From Bin87 sp963666865 (GTDB taxonomy: Bacteria > Chloroflexota > Dehalococcoidia > Lucifugimonadales > UBA3495), in assembly GCA_963666865.1 (NCBI GenBank), contig OY763072.1, forward strand, positions 1,240,001 to 1,304,000: DNA of 64,000 nucleotides, given 5' to 3'. The position numbers and the translations under genes were made by a program. Under the pieces are notes generated by a model. The model had not been told where the DNA came from. It was given only the letters and a program-made list of their open reading frames with translations, and did not search any database. Below are positions 43,685-51,928 of the stretch, one piece after another; the first letter of the stretch is position 1; each line of letters starts with the position of its first letter.

Positions 43685-45109
43685 TTACTCGAACTGGAAC
43701 TCCGAGGTGGAGGCGATGATCTGGAACATCTCGCCGGTGCGGCGGGTGAACTCGGCGCGCTCAGCGTCGCTGCTGTGGGTCAGGTTGCCACCGCGGCCGG
43801 CGTGGGCGATCAGCTGATCGCGGGTGTCTTCGGTCAGGTTCAGGCAGCCCACCAGGTCGGCGCAGTTGTCCACGAACTGCTCGGGGGTGAGGCTGTCGCC
43901 CTGGGCCATCAGCTTGGAGATCATGCTCTGGACGCCGGGCAGTTCGGTGCGGCCCAGGTAGTCGGCGGCGAAGTTGATCCGCTCCACCAGGGTGCCGGAG
44001 TCGATCCACTCGTGGCCGGTGTGCCAGCCTTCCACCGTCGGCGGGTTCATCAGGTCCATGCCCATGTACTTGGGCTCCTGGCTCAGCTCGAACATGCCGG
44101 GCTTGATCTCGTCGCGGTGGTCGCCGACCATGCGCAGGGTGCCGGCCACCATCTCGGCGGGGTTCTTCACCTTGGCGTAGCGGGCGTTCTTGAAAGCGTC
44201 GGAGTTGAACAGCGTGCGCAGCATCTCGGTGATGTTGTAGCCGCTGCTAAAGTAGGTCTCCTCCAGGGCGGCCAGCAGGCCCTCGTCCTTGGGCGGGGTC
44301 TGCCGCCAGCTGGGAACCGGAACCTCGTCGGCCACGAAGAAATTGTACATATGCCGCGAGATGAACCGGGCCGTAGCCTGCTGGTCAGCGATGATGTCCA
44401 GGATGTCGTCGCCGTTCCAGTTGCCCGTGCGACCCAGGAAGGTCTTCTCGGAGTCGTCGTGGTCGGCAGGGTCGAACCGGAACTCCCAGGGGCTGCGCCC
44501 GTAGGGGAAGGGCGGGTACGGCGGGGCGATGTTCCAGCCGGTGAACGCGCGGGCGGTGGCCTTTACGTCGTCCTCGGAGTAGTTGAACTCTTCGTTCATT
44601 CCGACGCCCATGGAGAACAGTTCCAGCAGCTCGCGGCCGTAGTTCTCATTGATGTTCGTCTTGTGGCTCTCGCAATTGTCCAGGTAATAGACCATGCCCG
44701 GGCTGGTGGACAGGTCCATCAGCAGGGACCGGAAGTTGCCCATTCCGTTGTCCCGGAACATCTGGATCATCCGGCCCATCTCTTCGCCGGAGTCGATCTT
44801 GGAGTGGCCGGCGCAGAAGATCATGTGCCAGAACAGCGCCATTTTCTCCTTGAGTTGGTACTCGGTGTTGACCATGCGATACACCCAGTTCTGGATGTTG
44901 ATTTCGATGGCCCCGGCGTGGTTGTAGGTGGGGTGGTAGCGCAGCATCAGGTCGTCTTCGACGCCGGACGTGGGGCCGGGGTTCAGCAGCTCTTCCACCA
45001 CGGTGTCGTAGCCTTTCGCAGCGGCGGCTTCGATCTCGTCGCGGCTGGCGTTGAAACCGGCCCGGCGGAGAAGGTGAGCCATCAGTGCAATGTCGTTGCT
45101 TCCTGCCAT
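43685..45109 (-). CDS. DUF1800 family protein
   Basis: A 474-residue DUF1800 protein: ALMAHLLRRAGFNASRDEIEAAAAKGYDTVVEELLNPGP at the start, EKMALFWHMIFCAGHSKIDS, NCESHKTNINENYGRELLELFSMGVG, TARAFTGWNIAPP and HDDSEKTFLGRTGNW. DUF1800 and DUF1501 genes almost always occur as pairs and their function is unknown. The ATG at 45109 has AGGAGGAAACA directly upstream; the frame is open to 45199. There is no obvious signal peptide. A strong promoter lies at 45251-45279. Confidence 0.92.
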   Translation of the reverse strand: MAGSNDIALMAHLLRRAGFNASRDEIEAAAAKGYDTVVEELLNPGPTSGVEDDLMLRYHPTYNHAGAIEINIQNWVYRMVNTEYQLKEKMALFWHMIFCAGHSKIDSGEEMGRMIQMFRDNGMGNFRSLLMDLSTSPGMVYYLDNCESHKTNINENYGRELLELFSMGVGMNEEFNYSEDDVKATARAFTGWNIAPPYPPFPYGRSPWEFRFDPADHDDSEKTFLGRTGNWNGDDILDIIADQQATARFISRHMYNFFVADEVPVPSWRQTPPKDEGLLAALEETYFSSGYNITEMLRTLFNSDAFKNARYAKVKNPAEMVAGTLRMVGDHRDEIKPGMFELSQEPKYMGMDLMNPPTVEGWHTGHEWIDSGTLVERINFAADYLGRTELPGVQSMISKLMAQGDSLTPEQFVDNCADLVGCLNLTEDTRDQLIAHAGRGGNLTHSSDAERAEFTRRTGEMFQIIASTSEFQFE

Positions 45110-45250
45110 TGTTTCCTCCTTTGTGTACCGTTCGGATAGTCGTCCCGACTGGCTGATTTTGATGGCAAAAATATACCGCAAAACCCACCGAATCCGCAAT
45201 AAGCAAAGGCCAAACCGTCGCCTGAATTGCGGAACGATTATCAGTTTATA

Positions 45251-45279
45251 ATCGTATCGCCGGAAGTATGCAGTGTCAA
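45251..45279 (-). promoter_or_regulatory. Sigma-70-type promoter for the DUF1800-DUF1501 operon
   Basis: Minus strand: TTGACA (45279-45274), a 17-base spacer, then TACGAT (45256-45251). This is a perfect -35 with a five-of-six -10 at optimal spacing, about 140 bases before ATG 45109. Confidence 0.7.
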
Positions 45280-45324
45280 TACGGGTACGTTGCCGCGTAC
45301 CGCGATAAACAGCCCCGGTTTAAG

Positions 45325-46041
45325 TCAGCCCAGCCGGAACCGTTTGAACACCTCAGCATACTCCACCCCGATGCGTGTCCCGTCGCGGCGACGCCATTCT
45401 TTCATGTAACGGTCCGCCGATTCGGGACTCACCTGGCTGCGGTGGGCCCGCAGCGCCGCCACTGCCGTTTCGATGTGGTCGGTTACGTCGATGACGTGGT
45501 CCGGCTCGGTACGGCCCATCACCCAGACTTCCCGCACCTTGTGCGGCTCCAAACCCTCTTCGGTCAGCAGTTCGGGGAAGGTCATCCGGTCACGGGCTGC
45601 CGGGTACACCGCGCCCATGGCGGCGTCCCCCGATGCGAAGTGGTCCGGATGGTCAATGTACCCGGCGCCGTCCAGGTTCCGCACCGGGTTCATGCAGATG
45701 AGAACGTCCGGACGGTGCGTGCGGATGGCGCGGGATATATCCTTGCGCAACTCCAGCGTGGATTGCAGATATGCGTCCGGATAGCCGAGGAAAAACACTC
45801 GGGACAGACCCAGGACGCGGGCCGCTTCACGCTGCTCTTCCTCCCGCATCTTGACCAACTTTGTCACGGTCATATCCGGGTCGTCGCTCCCCTTGCTGCC
45901 GTCGGTGCAGATGACGTACGCCACGTCCCAGCCCTCGGCGCACAGGCGGGCCACCGTACCGGCGCAACCCCATTCGGCGTCGTCGGCGTGAGCAACCACT
46001 ACCATAGCGCGGCTGAAATCATCGTTTGACTGAGTTACCAA
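45325..46041 (-). CDS. PIG-L family (LmbE-like) deacetylase
   Basis: A 238-residue Zn-dependent deacetylase: AMVVVAHADDAEWGCAGTVARL (AHxDD metal site), REAARVLGLSRVFFLGYPD, and the second metal-ligand region YIDHPDHFASGDAAM. Such enzymes remove acetyl groups from N-acetylglucosamine-type substrates, for example in mycothiol/bacillithiol-type or glycolipid pathways. It lies downstream of the MFS transporter gene, 57 bases after it on the same strand. Confidence 0.92.
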   Translation of the reverse strand: MVTQSNDDFSRAMVVVAHADDAEWGCAGTVARLCAEGWDVAYVICTDGSKGSDDPDMTVTKLVKMREEEQREAARVLGLSRVFFLGYPDAYLQSTLELRKDISRAIRTHRPDVLICMNPVRNLDGAGYIDHPDHFASGDAAMGAVYPAARDRMTFPELLTEEGLEPHKVREVWVMGRTEPDHVIDVTDHIETAVAALRAHRSQVSPESADRYMKEWRRRDGTRIGVEYAEVFKRFRLG

Positions 46042-46098
46042 GGTGACATTACCTCGTTCGAGTTGTGGAGAATAACAGATTCGGGAGTCGGGAGATCG

Positions 46099-47367
46099 TC
46101 AGGCCGGCGAAGCTGCGGACCCGGTTGCATCGGCGGCGCGGTTTCGGGTTATCCAGTGCAGGGTGAATCCCAAAGTAGCGCCGACCAGCGCAAATCCCGA
46201 CGCCATGGCGAAAGACCATTGCAGCGTGCCGGTGGCGTCGGCAATCGGCCCGGAAATGGCCGGCGAGATGGTGCTGCCGATGCCGGCTCCCATGCCCATC
46301 AAGCCAAAGGCCGCCGGGGCCATGAACACGGGCACATAGTCGCCGGCCGCCGCCGCGCAGATGGTGTACGTGGAGCGCAGCGCGAACCCGGCCAGCACCG
46401 ACGCTATGATGAAGAAAATCAGCTCCGGCATCAGCCAGAACAGGGCATGGCAGACTGCCTCAATCAGGAACGTGACGCCAAAGGCCATGCCCCGTCCCAC
46501 CCGGTCGGACAACGCTCCGGATCCTACGCCGCTGCCGATGCTCAGGATGCCGATGGTCATGAACAGCGCCCCCACGATGGCCACGTCGATGCCGTGTTCC
46601 ACTTCCAGATACGCGCCGTAGCTGGACGTGAGAATGCCGTGGACGAACCCCGAACAGAACGCCATCCCGGTGATGAGCCACACGTAGGGGTTGGTGTACA
46701 CCTGCACCGGCCAGCTCGCCGGTCCGCGACGCGCCGGCGTCCGCGGCGTCGCAGTGGCGGCCGACGGCGACTCGCGGATAAAGCCCACGCACACTATGCC
46801 AATCAGGATGCTGGTGGCGGCCAGCACGTACCAGGTGTAACGCCACGCCTCGTCGCCGAAAACTCCGGTCAGGGGCGGGACGATGATGCCGGTGAAGATA
46901 ATCGCCAGGCTTCCGCCCGATGCGGCGATGCCGGCGGCCATTCCCCGGTCGTTCACCCGGAACCACGGCGCCAGCATCCCCATCATGGGCGTCAGCGCCG
47001 CTCCTGACGACACGCCGACGATTACCATGGCGACCAGGGCGACCCAGTAGCTCGGCGACCAGCCCAGCAATCCCATGGCCACGGCCTGGGCGAATATGCT
47101 GGCAATCACCATCCACCGTCCGCCGTACCGCGACGCGGCCGCACCGGACAGCAGACCCGATATGACCCTGGAAATGGACAGGGCGACCACCAGCACGAAT
47201 ACCGTCGTGTAGGACAGCTCGAAGCTGTTCTTCATCCCCGGTATGGTCAGCGCCTGGACGTACAGGGAGAAGCTGGTGATGAGATTGACCGCCAGCGTCA
47301 CCGCCAGGATGACGGCGGCATAGGTGCGCGCCCACTGGGGAATCAGGGCGGCGACGGGAAAAGCCAT
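46099..47367 (-). CDS. Major facilitator superfamily transporter
   Basis: About 422 residues with twelve hydrophobic segments and MFS signatures: SGLLSGAAASRYGGRWMV after helix 2, AALTPMMGMLAPWFRVNDRGMAAGIAASGG between helices 4 and 5, and SGALSDRVGRGMAFG in the second half. The pattern resembles the oxalate/formate or monocarboxylate antiporter group. I start at ATG 47367; the longer open frame to 47718 is antisense to the Uma2 gene. Upstream of PIG-L on the same strand. Confidence 0.9.
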   Translation of the reverse strand: MAFPVAALIPQWARTYAAVILAVTLAVNLITSFSLYVQALTIPGMKNSFELSYTTVFVLVVALSISRVISGLLSGAAASRYGGRWMVIASIFAQAVAMGLLGWSPSYWVALVAMVIVGVSSGAALTPMMGMLAPWFRVNDRGMAAGIAASGGSLAIIFTGIIVPPLTGVFGDEAWRYTWYVLAATSILIGIVCVGFIRESPSAATATPRTPARRGPASWPVQVYTNPYVWLITGMAFCSGFVHGILTSSYGAYLEVEHGIDVAIVGALFMTIGILSIGSGVGSGALSDRVGRGMAFGVTFLIEAVCHALFWLMPELIFFIIASVLAGFALRSTYTICAAAAGDYVPVFMAPAAFGLMGMGAGIGSTISPAISGPIADATGTLQWSFAMASGFALVGATLGFTLHWITRNRAADATGSAASPA

Positions 47368-47514
47368 GGGAGGCGGAACGGAAAGCGGCAACGTTGTATT
47401 CGGCGGTAGAGGGGGCGACGCCATCATATCACAACGTGGCGCCGACGCCGCAGTCACGACGTGAGCGTTCCCTGATACAATACGGCAGGATGGCAAACCC
47501 ACGAGGCCTTGACC

Positions 47515-48204
47515 ATGACCACAACCCAAACGCAAACCCGACCGGAGCAGACGGATGATGCCGTTTGTGGCGCGGCCACCGCCGAACCGGAGGAAGGTTG
47601 CTTCTACATCCCTCTGGCCGAGTTCGGCAAAACCCTCAATGACCCTGATCTGGACGAATGGTTTGAGGCTTTTGGGGGCCGTAACCAGGAATGCGGGTTC
47701 TTTGAGATTACCGACCAAGGAGAACTGAAAATCATGCCTCCTACGGGAATCCCCGGATATTGGCTGGAAACCGAGATGGTATTGGAACTAGGCATTTGGA
47801 ATCGCAGCTACGGCGGCGGCAGGGTAGGCGGCCCCACCGGACGTTTTCGGATGTCCGACGGCTCCCGGCGCGGACCTGATGCAATCTGGTTTTCCGATGA
47901 ACGGTGGAACGCCGCTACCGAGGAGGAATGGCGTCCTCCCTTCGCTTCCATCGCGCCCGACTTCATCTGTGAAATAGTATCTCCATCCAACCGAGGCCCG
48001 GAACTGGTCCGCAAGGTGGAGCTTTTCATTGCCAACGGCACCCGGCTGGCCTGGATAATCAATCCTGATCGCCGTCTGGCAACAATCTACCGCCCGGATC
48101 GGGACCCCGAAACTTTAGTTGACCCGGAGACACTGGACGGGGAGGACGTGCTGCCGGGTTTCGTTTTCGAGGTGCGGGCACGAATCTTCGATAACGTCGG
48201 CTGA
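47515..48204 (+). CDS. Uma2 family (DUF820) endonuclease-fold protein
   Basis: About 229 residues with the Uma2 core: LKIMPPTGIPGYWLETEMVLELGIWNRSYGGGRV, RRGPDAIWFSDERWN, APDFICEIVSPSNRGPELVRKVELFIANGTRLAWIINPDRRLATIY. An N-terminal tail of about 20 polar residues precedes it. ATG at 47515 is chosen over the TTG at 47509. It is divergent from the MFS gene, and a small membrane protein gene follows after 19 bases. Confidence 0.85.
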   Translation: MTTTQTQTRPEQTDDAVCGAATAEPEEGCFYIPLAEFGKTLNDPDLDEWFEAFGGRNQECGFFEITDQGELKIMPPTGIPGYWLETEMVLELGIWNRSYGGGRVGGPTGRFRMSDGSRRGPDAIWFSDERWNAATEEEWRPPFASIAPDFICEIVSPSNRGPELVRKVELFIANGTRLAWIINPDRRLATIYRPDRDPETLVDPETLDGEDVLPGFVFEVRARIFDNVG

Positions 48205-48223
48205 ATAACCTGACTCACCGGCG

Positions 48224-48724
48224 ATGCAGCAACCGACCCGGGAAACCCAACAGCCAACTCCGCCGCCCGTACCGCCCGATGCGCTCAAGCCCTGGTACTA
48301 TCAGGGCTGGTTCCTGGTTCCAACCTTCGTCTGGTGGCCGTGCAGCGCGATACTGTTCATCCGGTCGCCGTGGCACGACGGCGTGGTCAGTGGCGCGCTG
48401 TCTTGGGCCTGGATCATCGTCGGCGGCGGGTGGATATTCCTGCGGACGCAGTTCCGCATCCAGAACGAGCAACCGATGTTTGACCCCACGCTCCTGGCTC
48501 TGGCGGCGCCGGGAGTTTTCTTGACCATACTCACGCAGTCGCTGTGGCTGCTCCGCGACCGGCCCCGCATCCGGCGCATCCGTGACGCCGGCGGATTTGC
48601 GGCCTATGCCGACGCGGATGCGCCAGAGCCACCGCCGGATTCCGGCTTTCGGCGGGATGAAGAGGGACGCCGGCGGCGACGCTCTAACCGGGGCAGCGTC
48701 CGCAGCCGGCGTCGGCGCCGCTAG
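48224..48724 (+). CDS. Small membrane protein with Arg-rich tail, hypothetical
   Basis: A 166-residue protein: a proline-rich N-terminus (QQPTPPPVPPDALKPWYY), then about three hydrophobic helices (WFLVPTFVWWPCSAILFI; GALSWAWIIVGGGWIFL; LLALAAPGVFLTILTQSLWLL), and a basic C-terminal tail of DEEGRRRRRSNRGS type. I do not recognise the family. Its last codons overlap the end of convergent surE by four bases (48721-48724). Confidence 0.65.
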   Translation: MQQPTRETQQPTPPPVPPDALKPWYYQGWFLVPTFVWWPCSAILFIRSPWHDGVVSGALSWAWIIVGGGWIFLRTQFRIQNEQPMFDPTLLALAAPGVFLTILTQSLWLLRDRPRIRRIRDAGGFAAYADADAPEPPPDSGFRRDEEGRRRRRSNRGSVRSRRRRR

Positions 48725-49605
48725 CCGGTATTCCCGTTCCCGCCGACGCCCAATCCGCCCACCAGGCCGCGCACCATTTCCATACGCTCGTCGGTGGTGG
48801 AAAAGGCCATGCCCATGGGCGTAATGCCGACGTAGTTGGCCTTGCTGGCGTCAATGTCGCTGCCTTCGCCGCCGGCCAAGACCGCCCGATTGCGCGAAAT
48901 CCAGTAACGACGGTGCCCGAAGGAGTCCTCGGAGCGCACTGATTCCCCGTAGGCCCGCCCACCCAGGCGAGTAACCTGCACGCCGGCGATGCGTTCGGCC
49001 GGCTCGTTGGGCACGTTGACGTTGAGGAAATAGGGCGGAGACACTTCCGGCGCGTCGGCCAGGCGTCGGACCAGGCGCGCCAGCACTTCGGCGGACAATT
49101 GATAACGAGGCGACTGCACCGAACCCACGGAGATGGCGATGGTGGGATAACCACGCACCCAACCCTGCACCGCGGCGCCCACGGTTCCCGACACAATCAC
49201 GTCCCAACCCAGGTTCGAGCCGCGGTTGATGCCGCTGACCACCAGGTCGGGCTTGGGCATGACCAACTGCTCCAACGCCAGGATGCACGAATCGGCCGGC
49301 GTGCCCTGCACCGCCCAGGCGCTGATGGGGTTGGCCAACTCAGGGGTGCCATTTTGGGCCGGCTCGAAAATGGCGTCGGCGCTCCGGGGCAGGGTGTCGT
49401 CGCCGGGGGAAAACTGCATCAGGTACTGCTCCGCCGGTACCTGGTGGACGAAAAGCGGCGCGTGCAGCGTCATCGACGCACCCACGCCGGACTGCTCCCG
49501 GTCCGGCGCTACCACCGCCACCTCGCCCACTTCGGACAGGCTGCGGGCCGCCGCCCAGAGTCCGGGAGCGTGTATTCCGTCATCGTTGGTGAGCAGGATT
49601 TTCAA
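48721..49605 (-). CDS. surE: 5'/3'-nucleotidase SurE
   Basis: SurE of about 294 residues: KILLTNDDGIHAPG at the start (metal ligands Asp-Asp), VVAPDREQSGVGASMTLH, ALEQLVMPKPDLVVSGINRGSNLG (metal ligand Asn), VSGTVGAAVQGW. It hydrolyses nucleoside monophosphates and polyphosphate and is tied to stationary-phase survival. The start is taken as TTG 49605, with GGGAG upstream and the family's first residue. A GTG at 49635 would instead overlap the PIN gene. It is downstream of the PIN gene on the same strand. Confidence 0.92.
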   Translation of the reverse strand: MKILLTNDDGIHAPGLWAAARSLSEVGEVAVVAPDREQSGVGASMTLHAPLFVHQVPAEQYLMQFSPGDDTLPRSADAIFEPAQNGTPELANPISAWAVQGTPADSCILALEQLVMPKPDLVVSGINRGSNLGWDVIVSGTVGAAVQGWVRGYPTIAISVGSVQSPRYQLSAEVLARLVRRLADAPEVSPPYFLNVNVPNEPAERIAGVQVTRLGGRAYGESVRSEDSFGHRRYWISRNRAVLAGGEGSDIDASKANYVGITPMGMAFSTTDERMEMVRGLVGGLGVGGNGNTG

Positions 49606-49627
49606 AGGACACTCCCAATTTGTATGG

Positions 49628-50074
49628 TTAGCCACGGGCTGCGGTATGCTCCAGCCATGTCACCCGCAACGCCGGTACGACGTTTCCCATGCGGCTGTGG
49701 TCACGGTCGTACGAGACTAGTTCGCCGCCGGTTTCTGCGGCAACTGCCGCAATCCAGGTATCGTTCTCGCCGGTGGCTATACCGACGCGGTTGCACTCGG
49801 CGCGAATTGCCGCCCACCAACGCGCCGTCGCTCTGGACGGGGCTAGGATGACAAAATCACTGATGAATTTCTGCAAGTCCTCGGTTTGACGCTGCCCCCA
49901 ATGGCGACGCAATGGCAACTGCAGCAACTCCGCCATTACCGCCACCGGCAGAACCTGGGTCCTATCTTCAAAGATATGGCTGTACCGGGCATCGTCGAAC
50001 GAGCCGCGGAATTTCTCCGAAGCGACCGTGGTGTCCAGTATCAGCAATCGGCTTTGCGGATCCGGTATATTCAC
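49628..50074 (-). CDS. PIN domain protein (VapC-like)
   Basis: A 148-residue PIN protein: RLLILDTTVASEKFRG (first Asp), VAVMAELLQLPLRRHWG (Glu), GIATGENDTWIAAVAAETGGELVSYDRDHSRM (acidic cluster and the second conserved strand). It is a probable Mg2+-dependent RNase of the VapC type. Its ATG overlaps the stop of the preceding gene by four bases (50071-50074), so that gene is its likely regulatory partner. surE follows 22 bases after its stop. Confidence 0.83.
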   Translation of the reverse strand: MNIPDPQSRLLILDTTVASEKFRGSFDDARYSHIFEDRTQVLPVAVMAELLQLPLRRHWGQRQTEDLQKFISDFVILAPSRATARWWAAIRAECNRVGIATGENDTWIAAVAAETGGELVSYDRDHSRMGNVVPALRVTWLEHTAARG

Positions 50075-50940
50075 TTTTCGAGAGCGTCCTTCAGCAGTTC
50101 GTCGGCCCAGGCGTCCAGCTCGTCATCGTAGAACCATTCCCGCTGCTTCTGCTCCCAGCGGACAATGGCCAGAGCTTGCTGTATATCCTCCTCAAACGGC
50201 TCAATGACATCGAAAGGGCCGACGTCAACCCGGCCGTCATCCTCGGACTGGATGTTGATGGCCTCAATCTTGCGGATGATGACCAGGCCGTCGGGAGTAT
50301 GTTCCCCCTTGCCAGCGACGGAGACCAGGCGGCCGGCGACGGAGCGCATCGTCTCCGCAATAGTTTTGGGGAACACCAGGATGCAAGCGCCGTGCCAGCC
50401 CTCCAGCACCGCGGTGCCGCGTCGCCAGTTCACTTCCCACAGACGCCCATGGCGACGGAAGGTCTCTTGTTGTGGAGGCGCGTCGGCAAACAATTCGCGC
50501 GTCAGCGTGAGTGAAAGTGCGGACAGTTCGGCGGCGGTAATCATCACCGCGTTGATGCCCTCCGGCAGCCCCTCCGCAATTTGCCGCAGCGGAAAACCCA
50601 CTTCTATGGGCAGGCCGTGAATGTCGGCGTTGGCGCCGTTCAGCAGCGCGGCCAGCCCGTCCAGCGGGGCGTCGGCCAGCTTGCCCAGCGGAGCCGGCGG
50701 CGCAAGCGCCAGCGTAACCGAGCATGGCTCGGCAGCAGCGCCGGCCAGCCGCAGCGCGCTGGCCGACAGCAGCGCGGGGTACGACGGACGATGCCCCGTA
50801 ACCAGCGTATGCTGGTGCCTTATCATCAACCGCAGGGCGTCGCCAAACGCCTCAACCACCGGAAAGACAACTGTAGTATCCGGTGCGTTGGCTGCGGCCG
50901 CCAAGCCCGACCAAGTGATGATTACAGTACGGTCGCTCAT
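50071..50940 (-). CDS. Hypothetical protein coupled to the PIN gene
   Basis: A 289-residue protein starting at ATG 50940 (MSDRTVIITWSGLAA). I do not recognise the family. Features are a GxWEVNWRRGTAVLEGWHGACILVFPK segment, an alanine/leucine-rich middle, and an acidic C-terminus with an EKQREWFYDDELDAWADELLKDAL helix. It overlaps the PIN gene start by four bases, so the pair is translated together. By position it could serve as the antitoxin, but it is much larger than VapB types and has no visible DNA-binding motif. Confidence 0.6.
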   Translation of the reverse strand: MSDRTVIITWSGLAAAANAPDTTVVFPVVEAFGDALRLMIRHQHTLVTGHRPSYPALLSASALRLAGAAAEPCSVTLALAPPAPLGKLADAPLDGLAALLNGANADIHGLPIEVGFPLRQIAEGLPEGINAVMITAAELSALSLTLTRELFADAPPQQETFRRHGRLWEVNWRRGTAVLEGWHGACILVFPKTIAETMRSVAGRLVSVAGKGEHTPDGLVIIRKIEAINIQSEDDGRVDVGPFDVIEPFEEDIQQALAIVRWEQKQREWFYDDELDAWADELLKDALEK

Positions 50941-50967
50941 CGTGCCTACTCCCGTACTCAATAATAC

Positions 50968-51001
50968 ACACCGCACGGTACAAGGCTACACCGTGCGGAG
51001 T
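50968..51001. terminator. Hairpin after the CoxSLM-type operon
   Basis: CCGCACGGT (50971-50979) pairs with ACCGTGCGG (50990-50998), with CAC and GTG at the outside extending the stem. It lies between the CoxM-type gene stop and the next gene start. There is no strong T run, so termination may be Rho-assisted. Confidence 0.5.
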
Positions 51002-51019
51002 GAGACATGAATGAATAGG

Positions 51020-51898
51020 TCAGTGGTGCGCCAACCCAATGGCGTGAAGCAAGGCGTGCTTCACTTCCACCGGCGCGACGCTGGAGCGAAAGTCCGCGGA
51101 GGCGTACACGTCGCCGATGATGTCCACGCCGGCCGCGTTCAGGTCCTCGCCCAGCCTGGCGGTGGCGTCGGCTATGCTGGCCATGGTCAGCGTGGAGCCG
51201 GACAGCGCCTGCTCCACCGCCGGCGCTTTCACCGGGCGCGGGGTCAGGCCGCCCACGGCCACCGACGCCGCCGTGCAACGGTCGCCGTCCATGGTTACCA
51301 CCACCGCGCCGCCGACCACTGCGTAGAAGCTGGCCGGGTGGGCCATCTTGGCGTATTCGGCGCGCTGGTTGGCGGCCAGCGTGGGTACGCTCACCGTGGT
51401 TATCAGCTCGTTCTCGCCGAGGACGGTGGTGAAGGCGTCCTCGATGAGGTCGGCCACGGCGATGGTGCGGCTGCCGGCCGGTCCCTGCGCCGATACCGTT
51501 GCGCCCAGCGCGGTGAGCACCGTGGCCCAATCGGATGCCGGGTCGGCGTGGGCCAGGTTGCCGCCGATGGTGCCCCGGTTGCGCACCGCCGGGTCGCCGA
51601 TGCCGCCGGCCGCTTCAGCCAGCAGGCCGTTGGCCCGCTGCACGTCGGCGGAATTGGCGATTTCGGCGTGGGTGGTCAGCGAGCCGATGTTGATGGTATC
51701 GCCGCTCACGCTGATGCCCCGCAGGTTGGCGATGCCGCTGATGTCGATGACCACCTCGGGCCGGGCCAGCCGAAATCGCATCAGGGGGATGAGGCTGTGG
51801 CCGCCGGCCAGGAGCTTGGCCCCCGGGTTGTCGGCCAGCAGTTGCACCGCTTCCATGATCGAACCGGCTTTCCGGTATTCAAAATCTGCTGCAAACAT
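51020..51898 (-). CDS. CoxM-type FAD-binding subunit, xanthine/CO dehydrogenase family
   Basis: A 292-residue FAD subunit: FAADFEYRKAGSIMEAVQLLADNPGAKLLAGGHSLIPLMRFRLARPEVVIDIS at the N-terminus (FAD-binding loop AGGHSL), GLLAEAAGGIGDPAVRNRGTIGGNLAHADPASDW (the second FAD motif), and a typical C-terminal domain. It passes electrons from the Fe-S subunit toward acceptors. It is the last gene in the S-L-M operon. The start is ATG 51898. Confidence 0.93.
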   Translation of the reverse strand: MFAADFEYRKAGSIMEAVQLLADNPGAKLLAGGHSLIPLMRFRLARPEVVIDISGIANLRGISVSGDTINIGSLTTHAEIANSADVQRANGLLAEAAGGIGDPAVRNRGTIGGNLAHADPASDWATVLTALGATVSAQGPAGSRTIAVADLIEDAFTTVLGENELITTVSVPTLAANQRAEYAKMAHPASFYAVVGGAVVVTMDGDRCTAASVAVGGLTPRPVKAPAVEQALSGSTLTMASIADATARLGEDLNAAGVDIIGDVYASADFRSSVAPVEVKHALLHAIGLAHH

Positions 51899-51928
51899 TG
51901 CAATCAGTCCTCCTCATTCCGGCGCCGG

